NCBI GenBank assembly: GCA_036346225.1
Contig: JARFIW010000999.1
Location: 6,927,001-6,991,000, forward strand
Source of the DNA: Platerodrilus igneus
Lineage: Eukaryota; Arthropoda; Insecta; Coleoptera; Lycidae
Reading direction: 5' to 3'
DNA: 64,000 bases
The notes beneath the pieces are model-generated. The model worked only from the letters and a program-made list of their open reading frames with translations. It was not told the origin of the DNA and did no database searches. Position numbers and translations under genes: made by a program. This document shows positions 1-11,139 of this stretch, in pieces. Every line of letters begins with the position of its first letter. The stretch's first letter is position 1.

Positions 1-45
1 ATTGACGACAAGATAGAAAACACACGGGTACAATTTCAGGGAGAC

Positions 46-1250
46 TTGAACGCAACAAGGACGGACCTACGAACAGAAATAAAGACACGCGTGGAGACAG
101 TCGAGGAGACTATGATCAGCGGATTTACGACGTTAAACACTGAAATACAGACATGTGACAAAAAGCACACGACAAATTACAGAAATTTAGGACAGACACT
201 AGAAACGCTACAAAACGAAAATGTGAACGTTAGGACACAACTGGACGCAAAACTTGTAGACGATATTAGAAAACCGGGTCGGCAGCGAAGTAAGACAAAT
301 ACATGACAAGTTAGACGACCTAGAAAGGAGACGTGGAGGACTAGACTACGGACAGCATATAAAATTGAACCGAGACGCGCTACCAAAATTTGAAGGACGA
401 CGGACTGAACAACCGATGGGGTTTTTGGACAGAATGGACGAAATCGTGGAGACAGAGAATGAACGGACGAAATTACAGATAGTCGGGGCAACGTTGACGG
501 GTAACGCGGAAAAATGGCACAACATTATACGGAGACAGTACGACACATATGCAGAATTTAGACGACTGTTCATCGAACAATTCTGGAGTAACACACACCA
601 GACAAACATAAGGACAAACTTAATCACGGGACATTACAGTAAGACAAACGGATCACGCGAAGAATACGCGATCGACAAATACAACCAGGCACAACATCTG
701 ACACCGAAATTGGGCGAGGACGACATAGTGTTACTACTATGGACACATGGAACCAGAAGTGACAAAGGTGGTTGTGGTACAGAACGTAAAGACCCTGCGA
801 GAATTTTTAGGAGTGATGCGGAATTTCGACTTAGCGACGGCACTGGAGGCAAAGACGCGTGGAAATTACTGGGAGCAAAACCGGGGTTATAGGGACGAAA
901 ACCGACGACATGTATACCACGAACACAGACCTAACTACCGACAGGACGTTTTCAACCACGGACAGCGTAATCATTGGGGACACGACGGAAACCGACGACA
1001 GTATTTCAATAGAGAATACTGGGTGAACGAATACCAAGGACAAAATAGGTACCAGCACGGCAACGACGAGGATGACGGCCGTATTACGGGAGGCGGAACG
1101 CGTAACGGATACAGCCGGACGGACAGGGACGTAAACGTCCAACATATGACGACAAGCGCGACGACAAAGGACACAGACAAGATCGAGGTGGTACAAATAC
1201 ATGAGGCACCGACGATCCAAAAAAAAAACGTCAATTTTTGGAAGACAGAA
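46..1250 (+). pseudogene. gag of gypsy copy A, frameshifted
   Basis: Structural (capsid/nucleocapsid) polyprotein remnant of copy A. The first part (46-306) is a charged coiled coil rich in Thr, Glu and Arg. The retrotransposon capsid-like region follows (about 365-745; FEGRRTEQPMGFLDRMDEI, then EKWHNIIRRQYDTYAEF). A basic tail rich in Asn, Arg, His and Tyr (about 880-1130) replaces a CCHC zinc knuckle; I see no knuckle. Against copy B there is a deletion near 260-290 and a frame change near 735-750, so the protein is spread over three frames. Base composition here is clearly richer in G+C than in the pol region after about 1250, as in copy B. Confidence 0.85.
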
Positions 1251-1299
1251 CTGTTAAGGTTAAATATAGATTTACGTTATAGTTTAAGAGATTTGTTGT

Positions 1300-1712
1300 T
1301 GAATACTTATACCAGCAATAAAAAGAATTTGTTGTTTATTAATATTAGATTAAGAGATTGTTTATATGTTGCTTTAGTTGATAGTGGTTCACAGTTGTCG
1401 CTGGTAAATGAAAGTGTGGTGATAAAACACGCAGAATTTTTAAAAGGACGAATAGAAACAATTGATGGGGTTAATTTATGGTCGGCAATGAACAAAAAGC
1501 TAACGACGATTTATAGGGTCATCCGTGTACCGATATTTGTAGGGAATAAAAAGGCAGGAGATGCAGAGTTCTTAATAACAAAGGAGTTGCAGCTAGATTT
1601 TATATTAGGAATGGATTTTATAGAGGATTTTGGATTGAATATAGATGAAAATGATAGGTCGATTAGGATATTAGGTAAAGATAAGTTATGGGTGGTGCCT
1701 ACCTACGGTTAG
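1300..1712 (+). pseudogene. retropepsin (aspartic protease) domain of gypsy copy A
   Basis: Aspartic protease that would process the polyprotein. The active-site box reads ALVDSGSQLSLVNES (about 1371-1415), followed by a flap-like stretch and the second conserved box LDFILGMDFIEDFGLNID (about 1594-1645), where the retroviral-type GRD/GMD signature sits. The domain is in frame with the end of gag, as in copy B, so the family seems to make gag-pro-pol as one continuous protein. A 4-bp repeat (tacc tacg) near 1700 shifts the frame and stops the protein at 1712. Confidence 0.85.
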
Positions 1713-1758
1713 TTCGGAATATAGGAATGGAAATGATATAGATAAGTCAGGATTAGAA

Positions 1759-2715
1759 ATGAATAGGGCAAGTAATTATAGAAAGGTTGAAGTGAGATTA
1801 TGTAATATGTTTGCGAGAATAATTGATGATGAACAGATAGGAAAAGTGAGTATTGATATTAAAGAGAAGCTGGGGGAATTATTTAATAGATTTATAGGGT
1901 TGTTTAATGAAGAGCCGAGATTTGCGAAGCGATATACGCATAAGTTAGAGGTCACGGAAGACAGATTTAATACCAAGGTGTATATAATTCCGTTTGCAAT
2001 TAGAAATAGGGTTAAAGCCGAGATTAGTAAAATGTTAAAAGAAGGAATCATCGAACCAGCGAAGACACCATATGTGAACCCGGTAGTTATTGTACCTAAA
2101 CCCAACAAAAGGGATATAAGAATTTGTTTGGATGCGAGGAAGTTGAATTCGGTTACGAAAGCACAATACGAACAACCACAAGGGTTGGATAATTTGTTAT
2201 ATAAGGTGTATGAGATGAAGATTTTTAGCAAGTTAGATTTAAAAAATTCATTTTGGTTGATTCCGTTGCATGAAGATAGTAAGAAGTTTACGGGGTTTAG
2301 TATTGAAGGGGAGATTTATATGTTTTCTGTAGTTCCGTTTGGTTTAAGTAGTTCTTCAGCAGCACTTGTTAGGGCCATGCAGAAGCTGTTTAACGAGTAT
2401 GAATGTTTCTGTTCGCACTATGTGGATGATTTGTTGATTTTTTCAAGGAACGAGCAAGAACACCTGGAGCATTTAGAAAAGGTGATCCAACGACTGGACG
2501 AAGGGGGTTTGAAGTTGAATGTGGAGAAATGCGAATTGTTTAAGAGCCAGGTCACGTATTTAGGGTTTGAAATTAGTGAACATGGTATGAGAATTTGTAA
2601 TAAGAGGCTGGACGAGTTGAAAAATATTGCGCAACCAAAGAATGTAAGAGGATTGCGAGGATTTTTAGGGGTTTTAAATTATTATAAACGGTTTATACCG
2701 AGGATTGATTTGGAA
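1759..2715 (+). pseudogene. reverse transcriptase of gypsy copy A, 3'-truncated by deletion
   Basis: Ty3/gypsy reverse transcriptase. Fingers motif: EGIIEPAKTPYVNPVVIVPK. Palm motif with the first catalytic Asp: FSKLDLKNSFWLIPL. Then FSVVPFGLSSSSAALVRAMQ, the catalytic box YVDDLLIFSR (about 2416-2445), and the thumb/connection start VRGLRGFLGVLNYYKRFIPR. The open frame is uninterrupted from 1759 to the junction near 2710. Copy B has single-base losses in this same region, so copy A is the better reference for the reading frame. After the proline-arginine of the last motif the sequence changes to LTR and soon meets a stop at 2727. Confidence 0.92.
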
Positions 2716-3455
2716 CGAGCGGATTAAAGAGAAGTAAGGATTGATTTGGAACGAGCGGATTAAAGGCGGAAGTATTGATTTAGAACGAGAGAAGCAAAAT
2801 TAGAAGACAGCGTAAGAGTAACAAGTGGAATCGTACGAGACAAAGAAGAAAAAACACCGGAAGAATTAGCGCAGGGGAAGTAAATACAAAAGGGTATTCT
2901 AAATTCTAAATTCGGGTCATATTTATTTTAGATTTGGGCGCAGCAAAATTGAGTCAAAGATACCTGGAGGATAGACGGCAGTTTTCAAAGTGGTAGTGCA
3001 ACCTTGTGAGGACGTATACGGCGAGTAGGATTTTGAGCCAGCATTCATAGGGGCCGTTAACGACATATAGAACAGGTGAGTACTGTGTGATATAACGTCA
3101 AAGTCAGAAATTTTGTGGTAGTAATTAATTTGGCACAAGGCTACGTGGATCATATAAAATTTGGCATATACAAAAGTAAATTATAAAAAGGTACTAAAAC
3201 AAAAGATAGTGCAGTTTGGTTGGGCATTGCACATCTACTTACCACTGAACCCACGGTAAGTATGTGGATACCCTGGGAAGAAAGAGTTCATATAGTCGAG
3301 GCATATTTAAAACATTTTTGATTTATTAACCAACCAACCAAACGTTGCTAAAGTACGTAACGTAAAATAAATATTTGCACATTATATAAAAATCATTAAA
3401 TTAATAAAAATAAGGCGCGAAAAAGAGCGGGGTGCAGCATAAGAAGCCCCACGTT
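2705..3455 (+). repeat. 3' half of an LTR fused to the truncated RT of copy A
   Basis: From the junction near 2705-2717 the sequence follows the copy B LTR from about 57000 onward. Shared landmarks are the purine-rich block with aggattgattt, the agcgcaggggaagta segment, the block ending cacctggagg, and the ttggttgg.tt.gcacatctactta segment with the repeated cata.agtcgaggcat. The aggattgattt motif at the junction is repeated about 35 bp further on (2738-2765), a short local duplication. The LTR match fades near 3440, after ggcgcg; I could not place its exact 3' end. Confidence 0.75.
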
Positions 3456-3920
3456 GGGCGCCACCTGGATAGTATGCAATGCCATAATAACCTTAGGTGT
3501 TCTATATTTTGACCGTATATATGCTTTATGACATTGCTGTTTGATTTAATTTTATAAACTTCGTTGTTTCCGTTGAGCTAACCAAGCAAGTAAGATAAGT
3601 GAGTAATTTCAAATTTTACAAGTTGCTGTATCTGTATCACAGCACTCTTTTACCGACGCCCAACGCCAGGTGCTATGCTATCACAGCAATAATTTAGCAG
3701 AGCCTCAACCTCAATTTGATGAAAACACTGTTTTTCTCTTTAAAAGGTGTTTTATTTTAACTCTCAGTAATAAATAATAATATACAAAACTAAATGTAAT
3801 AATTATGTGAATTTTCTCTTAGTGTTAGACATTTTCATTTTGAAAAATTCTAATCATATCACAACATAATTAAATGATTTATTAGATGTATTATGATTTA
3901 TTTTAATTTTTATAATACAT
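3456..3920. other. Unassigned spacer with a primer-binding-site-like motif on the - strand
   Basis: No gene is visible. The stretch 3453-3472 reads, on the - strand, ggcgcccaacgtggggc, a common type of gypsy primer binding site, and so faces the opposite way from copy A. A second imperfect copy of the gcccaacg word lies near 3659-3670 on the + strand (acgcccaacgccaggtg). These may be the ends of a short, mostly deleted LTR element on the - strand. The remainder up to 3920 is AT-rich with no recognisable feature. Confidence 0.35.
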
Positions 3921-5365
3921 CCATTCTGAACGGACCTGCACTTTGAAGAAGATCTAAAATACTAGAACGGATAGATTGGTTTGCATATTTAAGTGAGCTA
4001 AAGATCCGAACCAGACTAAGACAGGTCCCCGATAGAGGGCAGTAGCTCTTTCGGCACTTAGAGCGATAGTCTTCATATGGATCGGTATGACATTCTAAGA
4101 CATACTACTGCAGGAACACGGCAGGTCATTTTAACTTCACGGTGTTAATGGAGAAAACAATAGAAAAAGAAGAAAGCATGTATAAACAGTTTGTAGATTT
4201 GAAAAAAGCAATCGACAATGTAAAATGGGAGAAAATGTTCAAAATACTCAAAAAGATGGGAATGAGTTATACAGATAGACGGCTGGTACATAGCATATAC
4301 AAAGAGCAAACAGGGGTAATAGAATTAGAGTAGGAACGTAGAGAAGTAAATATTAGGGCGGAGATGTGACAGGCTGCCCTCTCCCCATTAATTTTTAACT
4401 TGTACATCAAAGAGACAATGAATACTTTCAAATGCAGAAAGATATTTGGAAAACCTCTACAGGGACGAACGATTGATATGCATAGATTTGCAGATTATAT
4501 AGAAGTATCAACATCTAGGAAGGAAGAGTTAGAAACAACTCTTAATGAAATAGTAACAGTTTTAACAGAAAGATACGGTATGAAAATTAACAAAAATAAA
4601 ATTAAAGTACTATTATGTAAAGGAGTAATAAATAAGTCAAAAACCAGAAACGAGAACTTATAAGAGGTTAACGATTTCAGCTACCTAGGAAATCAAATAA
4701 CACAAGATGGGAAGAATTTAAGATATAAAACAAATTAATGAATAATTTTGCCTGGCATGGGGAAAGTAATACGAGCATAGGGAACGAAAATCAATATAAA
4801 TTGTTGGTTATTTTGCAAAAAGAAAGTAGGCAACAGGTCATTTGTTTATTTTATATAAAACAAAGATTAGCAAAAGGCCATGCTGCATTTAACAAAAGAA
4901 AAGCAATTACCGTGTTCAAAAACAACAAACATAGAAACAAGGAAAAGATTGCTGAAAACATGTGTGGAGCACAGCACTGTAAGGCTGTGAAACGTGGACA
5001 GTGGCAGAAACGGACAGGAAAAACCGAGAAACCTTTGAAATGTGGTACTACAGACATATGATGAAGATATCATTGACAGACAAAGTTAAGAACAAACAGG
5101 TTCTAGAAATGCTAGGAGAAGAAATGGTAAAAATAGAAGAGATAGGATGATAAAACACATACTAAGGCATGTGGGAATAGTGCATGATATATTAGAAGCA
5201 GAAAAAGGAAAAAAGAGAGGTAGACTTAGGTTAGACTACTGCATACAGATAGTAAAAGATGTAGACTGTAGGAATTTCAGGGAAATGTGTAGGTAAGCTC
5301 GGAATAGGAAACAATGGAGGTACGCGGCCAACCAGTTCTAAGATTGAAAACTTATTGATGATGAA
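3921..5365 (+). mobile_element. RTE-clade LINE copy R0, internally deleted
   Basis: It starts with the same CCATTCT 5' end and the same 5' leader as R1 (13800) and R2 (43067). Near 4113 it jumps to the middle of the reverse transcriptase (equivalent to 15925 in R1). The missing piece is about 1.9 kb and contains the whole endonuclease and the RT fingers. It ends in a short GATGATGAA tail at about 5365, directly after the end of the coding region. It lacks the roughly 1 kb extended 3' tail of R1 and R2. Flanks resemble a target duplication (taatacat before, tattacat after, one mismatch). Confidence 0.8.
4142..5340 (+). pseudogene. RTE reverse transcriptase relic of R0 (C-terminal half)
   Basis: Decayed RT and C-terminal region. 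The protein that starts at MEKTIEKEESMYKQF matches R1 from 15961. The catalytic box reads FADY instead of the FADD seen in R1 and R2, so the last catalytic Asp is lost. The R1 motif VRQGCSLSPL is destroyed by indels (about 4355-4385). Stops or shifts occur at 4333, about 4663 and 4735. The conserved tail with the YGCEAW-like and WTD segments survives only as fragments in different frames. Clade placement follows R1. Confidence 0.8.
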
Positions 5366-5974
5366 GGTATTACATATTTATAGCAGATTTTTCTTGATAT
5401 AACACTTCTTATTATGTTTTGAAAAAAAATGCCGCTCAAAAGTTCCGACAGTAATTATGTCTGTTTATTTGTTGTACATTCGGATTAGAAACACTTCACA
5501 AGGTTGTTATATTAAAAAAATAAAAGCTAATTTAGTGATAAAAGTCTTTGGTCAATAACAGTTTATAAAGAATATGATAACGATTTTAAGCGAATAAAGA
5601 ATGTGGTTAAAACAAATTATATTACTTTAATGACTCGTTCGTTTTGCATTCGCAAACTCCTGGTGATTATGATTACAGGAGTGCATATAAATTGTGAGAA
5701 TTCCATCTATAATCCATTCCAAATATGTAATTACACACTAATTAACATTTATAATAATTGCACACGTTTTGTTAAATATATATATATTGTGCTTGAAATC
5801 ACACCACTAATAGCATCAGATGACCTTTGTTTAAAAACATACAGTTGAACAATTTGCACAAAAGTAAATGAAAATATTTGCAAATACGTTTGACAAGTTG
5901 GTGAACACTTGTTGTACAAGAATGCTATTTAACCATACAATGAAGGGTTTAAAGTGACGAATTATAACATCCAT
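5366..5974. other. Intergenic, nothing recognised
   Basis: AT-rich sequence with no convincing exon, repeat or structure. A short open frame at 5603-5848 has no recognisable motif and is probably chance. The host gene exons begin immediately to the right on the - strand, so part of this stretch may be its 3' UTR; I see no decisive polyadenylation context. Confidence 0.3.
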
Positions 5975-6754
5975 TTAAACCATTATATAGACAAGCCAAT
6001 GCATAAAATAAAAATGAAAAAAAAGTATAACAATAAGTTTATCTACAAAATTGTGCATTGCTAACATTATCAATATAGTTACTTTACGGAACATATTGGT
6101 AGCACTGCTTATAGAATTGCTTGCACATTTTTCAACAATATCAGGACCTAACTTTTTTAATTCGCCATTCAACCTGTTCTCAGAGTTTAGTGACTTATTA
6201 TTAAAAGGCGCTTGATTGTGTAAACTTTTAACAGAAGTACCTGCATTCTGACTTCCTGTATTAACAGACTGTTTATGTTTATTATTAGATACGTTAATAT
6301 TTTTAGTAAGGTCATTTTCTCTAGTAGAACGTTCAGTCTGAATAGGTGTGTCGGTTGCACTTAAACTAGTATTAAAGTGCAACGACTCTGCATTGCCTAT
6401 ATTACTGTCAATAAAGTCTGCAATAAATTACCACTGAATAACTTAACTTTAATTAGATTAAAAAATTACCAACAAACTCTTTTCCAAAATACATTCGACC
6501 ACATCCTAATTGTAACGATAACCTTAAAAATCCAAAACAAAATCCTTCGTCATCTATTACCGGAATGTCTTGATTGCAAGTCAAATTCTTAGTAACTTCA
6601 AAAGAACTAACGTTAAACTTTCCATAACCTATAAGGTTTGCGTTCTTTTGTTTCATCGTTCTGCAACTTACTCGAAACATTATTTTGACAGTTTTTAAAT
6701 CCATATCTAATAAATTTTTTATATCATGAATAGATGTATGTTTCAGATGTATTT
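5975..6754 (-). CDS. Host gene fragment, two 3' exons, possible C2-like domain, function unknown
   Basis: Two exons read on the - strand. Exon 6754-6470 follows a good acceptor (cttttcag) and ends in G before gtaattt. A 52-bp intron (6469-6418) ends in ttattgcag. Exon 6417 continues open to a stop at 5975. The splice restores one frame (GKEFV joins DFIDSN), giving about 94 plus 146 codons. The first exon alternates hydrophobic and polar residues (LIGYGKFNVSSFEV, IPVIDDEGFCFGFLRLSLQL), which looks like the beta strands of a C2-like domain; that is a guess. The second exon is polar and low in complexity (Asn, Ser, Lys, Thr) and ends in a hydrophobic stretch. That stretch may be intron read-through, because a weak donor (gtaaagt) lies near 6086. 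No upstream exon was found; gypsy D inserted just upstream, probably in an intron. Confidence 0.6.
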
Positions 6755-6866
6755 CTGAAAAGATACATTTTATTATATAAGACTAATCTATGGAAAAAAG
6801 TAAATAAATTTTAAAATAGTCAACTGTTAAACACATTCAATGCCTACTTAAAAGTATGTTCTTAAA

Positions 6867-7125
6867 TGTAATGTATGAAAATCATTGTATAACGATTGAC
6901 CGCAAAAATAACACAAATAGAAGCTATTAATAGCAAAAGTAAACTGCATTTATTTCCATAATTCAAATACAACAAGTAGTTTGTAAGTATTTTACACAAC
7001 AACGTAAAACGTGGTTTTTCACTCTATTATTATTATAGGTTAAGTTGCAGACTTCACTTTTTTTCAAGAACAGAAACATAGACTAGTATAATGTAGAGTG
7101 GATGCCACAGAGTAAATACATTAAA
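6867..7125 (-). repeat. 3' LTR of gypsy D
   Basis: It matches the LTR at 11925-12183 along its whole length with scattered single-base changes. Its inner end is mutated (reads cattaaaa where the other copy has cattaca). A purine-rich run (gtagagaggtat on the - strand, about 7123-7135) just inside it would be the polypurine tract. Confidence 0.9.
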
Positions 7126-7133
7126 ATACCTCT

Positions 7134-9380
7134 CTACAGATTTAAGCGTTCGGGTAGCTTAATTATTTTCTTAGGTCTATTCCTAACTAGCGTGCTTTCA
7201 ATATTTTGATTAATGTTCTTAGGACTTAATCTATTAGTAGCGCTATCGTTTACAATGCTAATGGTCTTCCTAGTCTTAAGATTAGTTTTCTCCTCACTAC
7301 TACTACTACTCTTTTCCTCTTCAATATTTACTTTACTTTCAATAACCTCACTACTAACCACTGCTTCATTTTTTAAAGGTTTATTACCTCTTTCGTGCCG
7401 ACTAATTTCTCTCTGAACCAACATTTGTTTGTTTTCCCCTTCCCTGTCTCTATTTGGTACAGTTTGTTTTAGTGTCACCTTTGCAGGAACATCCGAGAAA
7501 TCCTTGTTCTTAACTTTAATGATTTGATCTAAATGTCTTTTCCAAATCAGATTTTCCTGCTTCAGCTTACACAAATAAATTCTCCGTCCTAACACTTCAT
7601 CTATAACTGCTTCTACAAATTTCTTTTTATTTGGATTACGATAATCTTTACACAACACCATATCACCCATTTGAAAATATTCACCTCTTTTCCCCTTATA
7701 AAAGTCTTCCTGTCTATTCTTAAGTTACCTATAGCTTAACAGATCTAATCTAGTTCGAGTATTATATTTAAGAAGTAAGTCACTAGGCTTTGCATTGGTC
7801 GTTATATGAATAGAGTTTCTATAATGAAATAAATAGCGATTAATTAAAGTTTCAATATTTTTTTCTGAATTTACTTCATCATTTAACATTTTAAATAAAC
7901 CTTGTTTAAAACTTTTTACACAATTCTCTGCCAAACCATTCGTAGACGGATGGTAAGGAGAAGACGTATTAAATTTAATCTCATTTTTTATAAGTATCTA
8001 ATGAATTCTTCAGAACATAGCTGAGATTCATTGTCAGTTACTACCATCTTAGGTAACCCATACCGTGCAAACGTTTCTCAAAATTTCTCGATAGTTGTTT
8101 TAGAATTTGTACTCAGCATAACGAATATTTCCGGCCACTTAGAAAATGAGTCTATTACTTGTTACGTGCAATTTGCACTTAAACATTGTTATTAGTTTAG
8201 TTTTGATGTATGGAAGTTTCGCGCCATAATTTCAAAAGACGCAGTGCGCGGGAATTTTAAATAGACTAGGCGTACTTCCGGTACGTCATAGTAGTGCATT
8301 TGCGCAAATCGTGCAATGCTAGAGGGTTGGACGAATTAGTTCGCGCGGATGGGAAAGAGACAAAGGAGTGGGGAAGTTTCCGGTTCACTCTCTATAACGT
8401 GGCTTTTTGCCTGGTATCTTCGAGCGGAGTGGTCGTTTCTTTGGTAACGTATCGTTAGGTTTACCTATGTAGTTCCTTGCTTGATTATCTTTTGTTTGTC
8501 TACCCTTACCATTTTCCTGCCCTTTCCCTACATAGGTAGGTGACAATCTGCAGCCACCTAGGCGTACCGATCTCCACGACTCTGGAGGAAGACCTCATGA
8601 CTGCCGTAGCTGGTCGGAGCTGATCCGAACGCTTTTGAAGAGCGTCGGCGTATCATCTCTAATCCCTCCGGGAGGAGCCCTGATGGACTAGGTTAGAGAC
8701 CTACCCTAGCGCAACTTTGCGGGAATCTGGACCTATTATGTGAGTACTTCATAGTTTATATTGTTCGCTTTTATATTTGCTTTAAAATTAATATGTAAAT
8801 TTCCGGAGTATTGCGCAATATTGGGGACGTCATTGGTAGATGACCGTGCCCAAATCTGTATAAGATTAGCGCTGCGAACCACCGATGGTGTCTAGTAAAC
8901 CTCGCTTCCGGTGTTGTATTTATCGAACTTTTTAAAATGTAACTACAGTTTAAATGTAAGATACTACTAAAATCATTTTTCCTTTAATGAGTCCACAAAA
9001 ATCCGCTAGACCTGGCCACCAAAAATAACTCCGTGCATTATTTTTCATTTTAACGATTCCTTCATGAGTTGAATGCAATTCTTTAAGTAATTGAAGTCTA
9101 AATTTTTTTTGAATAATAACACGATAACCCCACATTAAAATACCTTGATCTATAGAAAGTTCCGATTTTCTATTAAAATATGGTTTCAAACTTTCTTCTA
9201 CTGTACTGTTTGGGAATCCGTATCTTATATAGTTAAAAATTGGACCTAACTCTACATCTTTACGTATTTCAGAACGTACTATATTAGCATTGATGCTAAC
9301 TACGTCCTCTATAAAGTTTAAATAATCAACAACAACCTTATTTGTATCTGGTTGCTCGTCCTCTTCTCTCACTAACCTAG
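7134..9380 (-). pseudogene. Integrase of gypsy D, interrupted
   Basis: DDE integrase that would insert the element copy. Reading on the - strand, the N-terminal zinc-binding part has the two His (ELHSTHEGIVKMK, about 9080) and ends at YFWWPGL (about 9010). About 60-70 residues, including the CxxC half and the first catalytic Asp, are missing. After the inserted block the core resumes at VIDSFSKWPEIF (about 8160-8125), then VVTDNESQL with the second Asp. HPSTNGLAENCVKSFKQGL follows with the catalytic Glu (about 7950). The C-terminal part (QMGDMVLCKDYRNPNKKKF, about 7680) binds DNA in this family. A Lys/Ser/Glu-rich tail ends at 7134. Stops occur near 8080 and 7722. Confidence 0.88.
8165..8990. 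mobile_element. Unclassified insert of about 0.8 kb inside the gypsy D integrase
   Basis: The integrase reading is broken between VIDSFSKWPEIF (left edge about 8160) and YFWWPGL (right edge about 9000). The intervening DNA has no relation to integrase and is visibly richer in G+C than its surroundings in 8260-8720. The left boundary starts near tgttacgtg (about 8164) and a gtaact word sits near the right boundary (about 8939), so a solo LTR with TGTTAC-type ends is possible. I could not prove termini or a target duplication. About 200 bp of integrase was lost at the same place, so it may be an insertion plus deletion. Confidence 0.6.
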
Positions 9381-11090
9381 ATAAACAGTCGGCCTCGATA
9401 TTACACCGCCCCTTAATATGTTTAAAAGTGTAGTCAAATCCCGATAAAAGATGCTGAATTCTCCCTGCTGCCATCGAAGGTAAACTTTTATTTTCTCCCA
9501 ATAGGGTTTGTAACGGTTTATGATCGGAAATTAATTCAAACCTTCTACCAATTACATATTGGTATAGCTTCTGAACAGCCCAGTAAATGCTTAAAGCTTC
9601 CTTATGAATCATACTGTAATTAAGTTCCGACTTTGTTAACACTCGTGAAATAAAACATACGGGTCTTTCGGTTCCGTCATTTTCAATGTGACTTAGGACT
9701 GCCCCGATGCCTATTTGGCTAGCATCACAAGTTAACCTAAGCGGTTTAATAGGATCATAATGCGTTAAATTTTTTCGGAAACTATTTATTTTTTTGCTAA
9801 CTCGAACGCATTATGGCATTTCTTATTCCAGTTAAAAGGTCGATTACTTTCCAATAAAGTATACAAAGGCTTGACCTTAGTAGCAAAGTTATTAACAAAT
9901 TTTGAATAATAATTAATAAAACCTAAAAATGTTCTCGATTGTCTAACGTTTTTTGGTAGTGGCATATCCAGAATTGACCGAACTTTACTCGAATTTTTTT
10001 CTATACCATGTTTTGAAATTTTGTGCCCCAGGTAATTTATACTATCCTAGAAAAATGTACACTTTTTGTAATTTAAAGTAAAACCTGCATCACTTAACCT
10101 CTTTAAAACTTCGCTTAAATTTTTAAGATGCTCTTCATTTGTACTCCCGGTAACTACAATGTCGTCAATAAAATTAACTGTGCCGTTTACTCCTTGTAAC
10201 ACCTTTTTAACGGTCACCTGAAAGATTGAGCATGCCAGCTTAGTGCCAAGAGGTAATCGGATTTACCTTATAAATCCCTTGCTGAGTACTCCAAGCTAAT
10301 AACTGACTGGTGTTTACATCAAGAACTAACTGATTATAAGCATTTGTGAAGTCCACTTTTGTATATTTTACTCCCCCTTGCAATTTTTGAAAAATATCCT
10401 CAATTCGAGACAAAGGGTGATTACTATCTATTAAATATTTATTTACTGTGATTTTATAGTTGGCACATACCCAAATTGTTTTACCATCTGGTTTTAACAC
10501 TGGAACTAAAGGTGTTCCCCAAGCTGAATTTTGCGCCTTTGTAATGATTCCTTCATTTTCCAACCTCTTTAATTCATTTTCTACTTGACTTTTAAAAGCA
10601 ACAGAAATTGGTCGAGGTTGACAAAAAATCGGTTTTGCATTAGAATCTACTTCTAACTTAACTTGTTCACCTATATACTCCCCTAACCTATTTTCAAATA
10701 ATCGACTAAACTCTTGCTTCAATTTCGCCAATTCTAAGTCCAATTCAACTTGATTAATTTCAATATTATTACCTTTTACATGTAAATCAAACAATTTAAT
10801 TATTTCTCTACCCATTAGAATCTTTTTAGCCTTTTCAATAACAACAAATCTTACCTTCTTATTGCTACCTAATTTAAGATCTACCTTAATTTCACCTATT
10901 GGATTAATTATTCCACCACAATATTCTCCAATTTCTTTTTTACGACATCCAAAGGAATACACGAAATAGCTGCTCCTGTGTCCGCTTCCATTTCCAAATT
11001 GACTCCTTCAACATCACCACAAACTATATACGGTTCACAGAAATTTACTTCGCTTTTTACCATATTAAAAAGATCAATTTCTTTTTCTTG
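9380..11090 (-). pseudogene. Protease, reverse transcriptase and RNase H of gypsy D
   Basis: On the - strand the retropepsin box reads EMEADTGAAISCI (about 11000-10960), then LMGREIIKLFDL (about 10820). RT motifs follow: ITKAQNSAWGTPLVPVLKP, YTKVDFTNAYNQLVLDV with the first catalytic Asp, a stop or shift near 10240, and the catalytic box FIDDIVVTGS (about 10175-10150). The thumb motif (LGYHKIS-like, then NFLGFINYYSKF-like) lies near 10030-9900. RNase H is seen as ITCDASQIG (about 9730) and IHKEALSIYWAVQKLYQYV (about 9600-9545), then RFELISDHKPLQTLL and GRCNIEADCLSRL near 9400. Several frame changes break the pol frame, so no active enzyme is encoded. Confidence 0.9.
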
Positions 11091-11139
11091 AGAGATCTCG
11101 ACTAAATGATTGTGAGTAGCATTTTTACAAGCTGAACTT

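Larger units (their letters stand above)
1..3455 (+). mobile_element. Ty3/gypsy-type LTR retrotransposon, copy A, partial and internally deleted
   Basis: The window opens inside the gag coiled coil of a gypsy-type element; base 1 aligns with about base 58460 of the fuller copy B at 56077-64000. Gag, a retropepsin domain and most of the reverse transcriptase follow in order on the + strand. Near 2710 the coding region jumps straight into sequence that matches the second half of the copy B LTR (57000 onward). RNase H, integrase and the first half of the 3' LTR are therefore missing. Frame breaks in gag make this a dead copy. Family assignment rests on the order gag, protease, RT and on the RT and integrase motifs of copy B. 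The long LTR (about 1.7 kb in copy B) recalls the Ulysses/Osvaldo group, which is only an inference. Confidence 0.9.

Noticed and set aside
7213..7416. + strand Leu/Val-rich frame resembling a membrane peptide
   Set aside because: It is the complement of the Lys/Ser/Glu-rich integrase tail of gypsy D.
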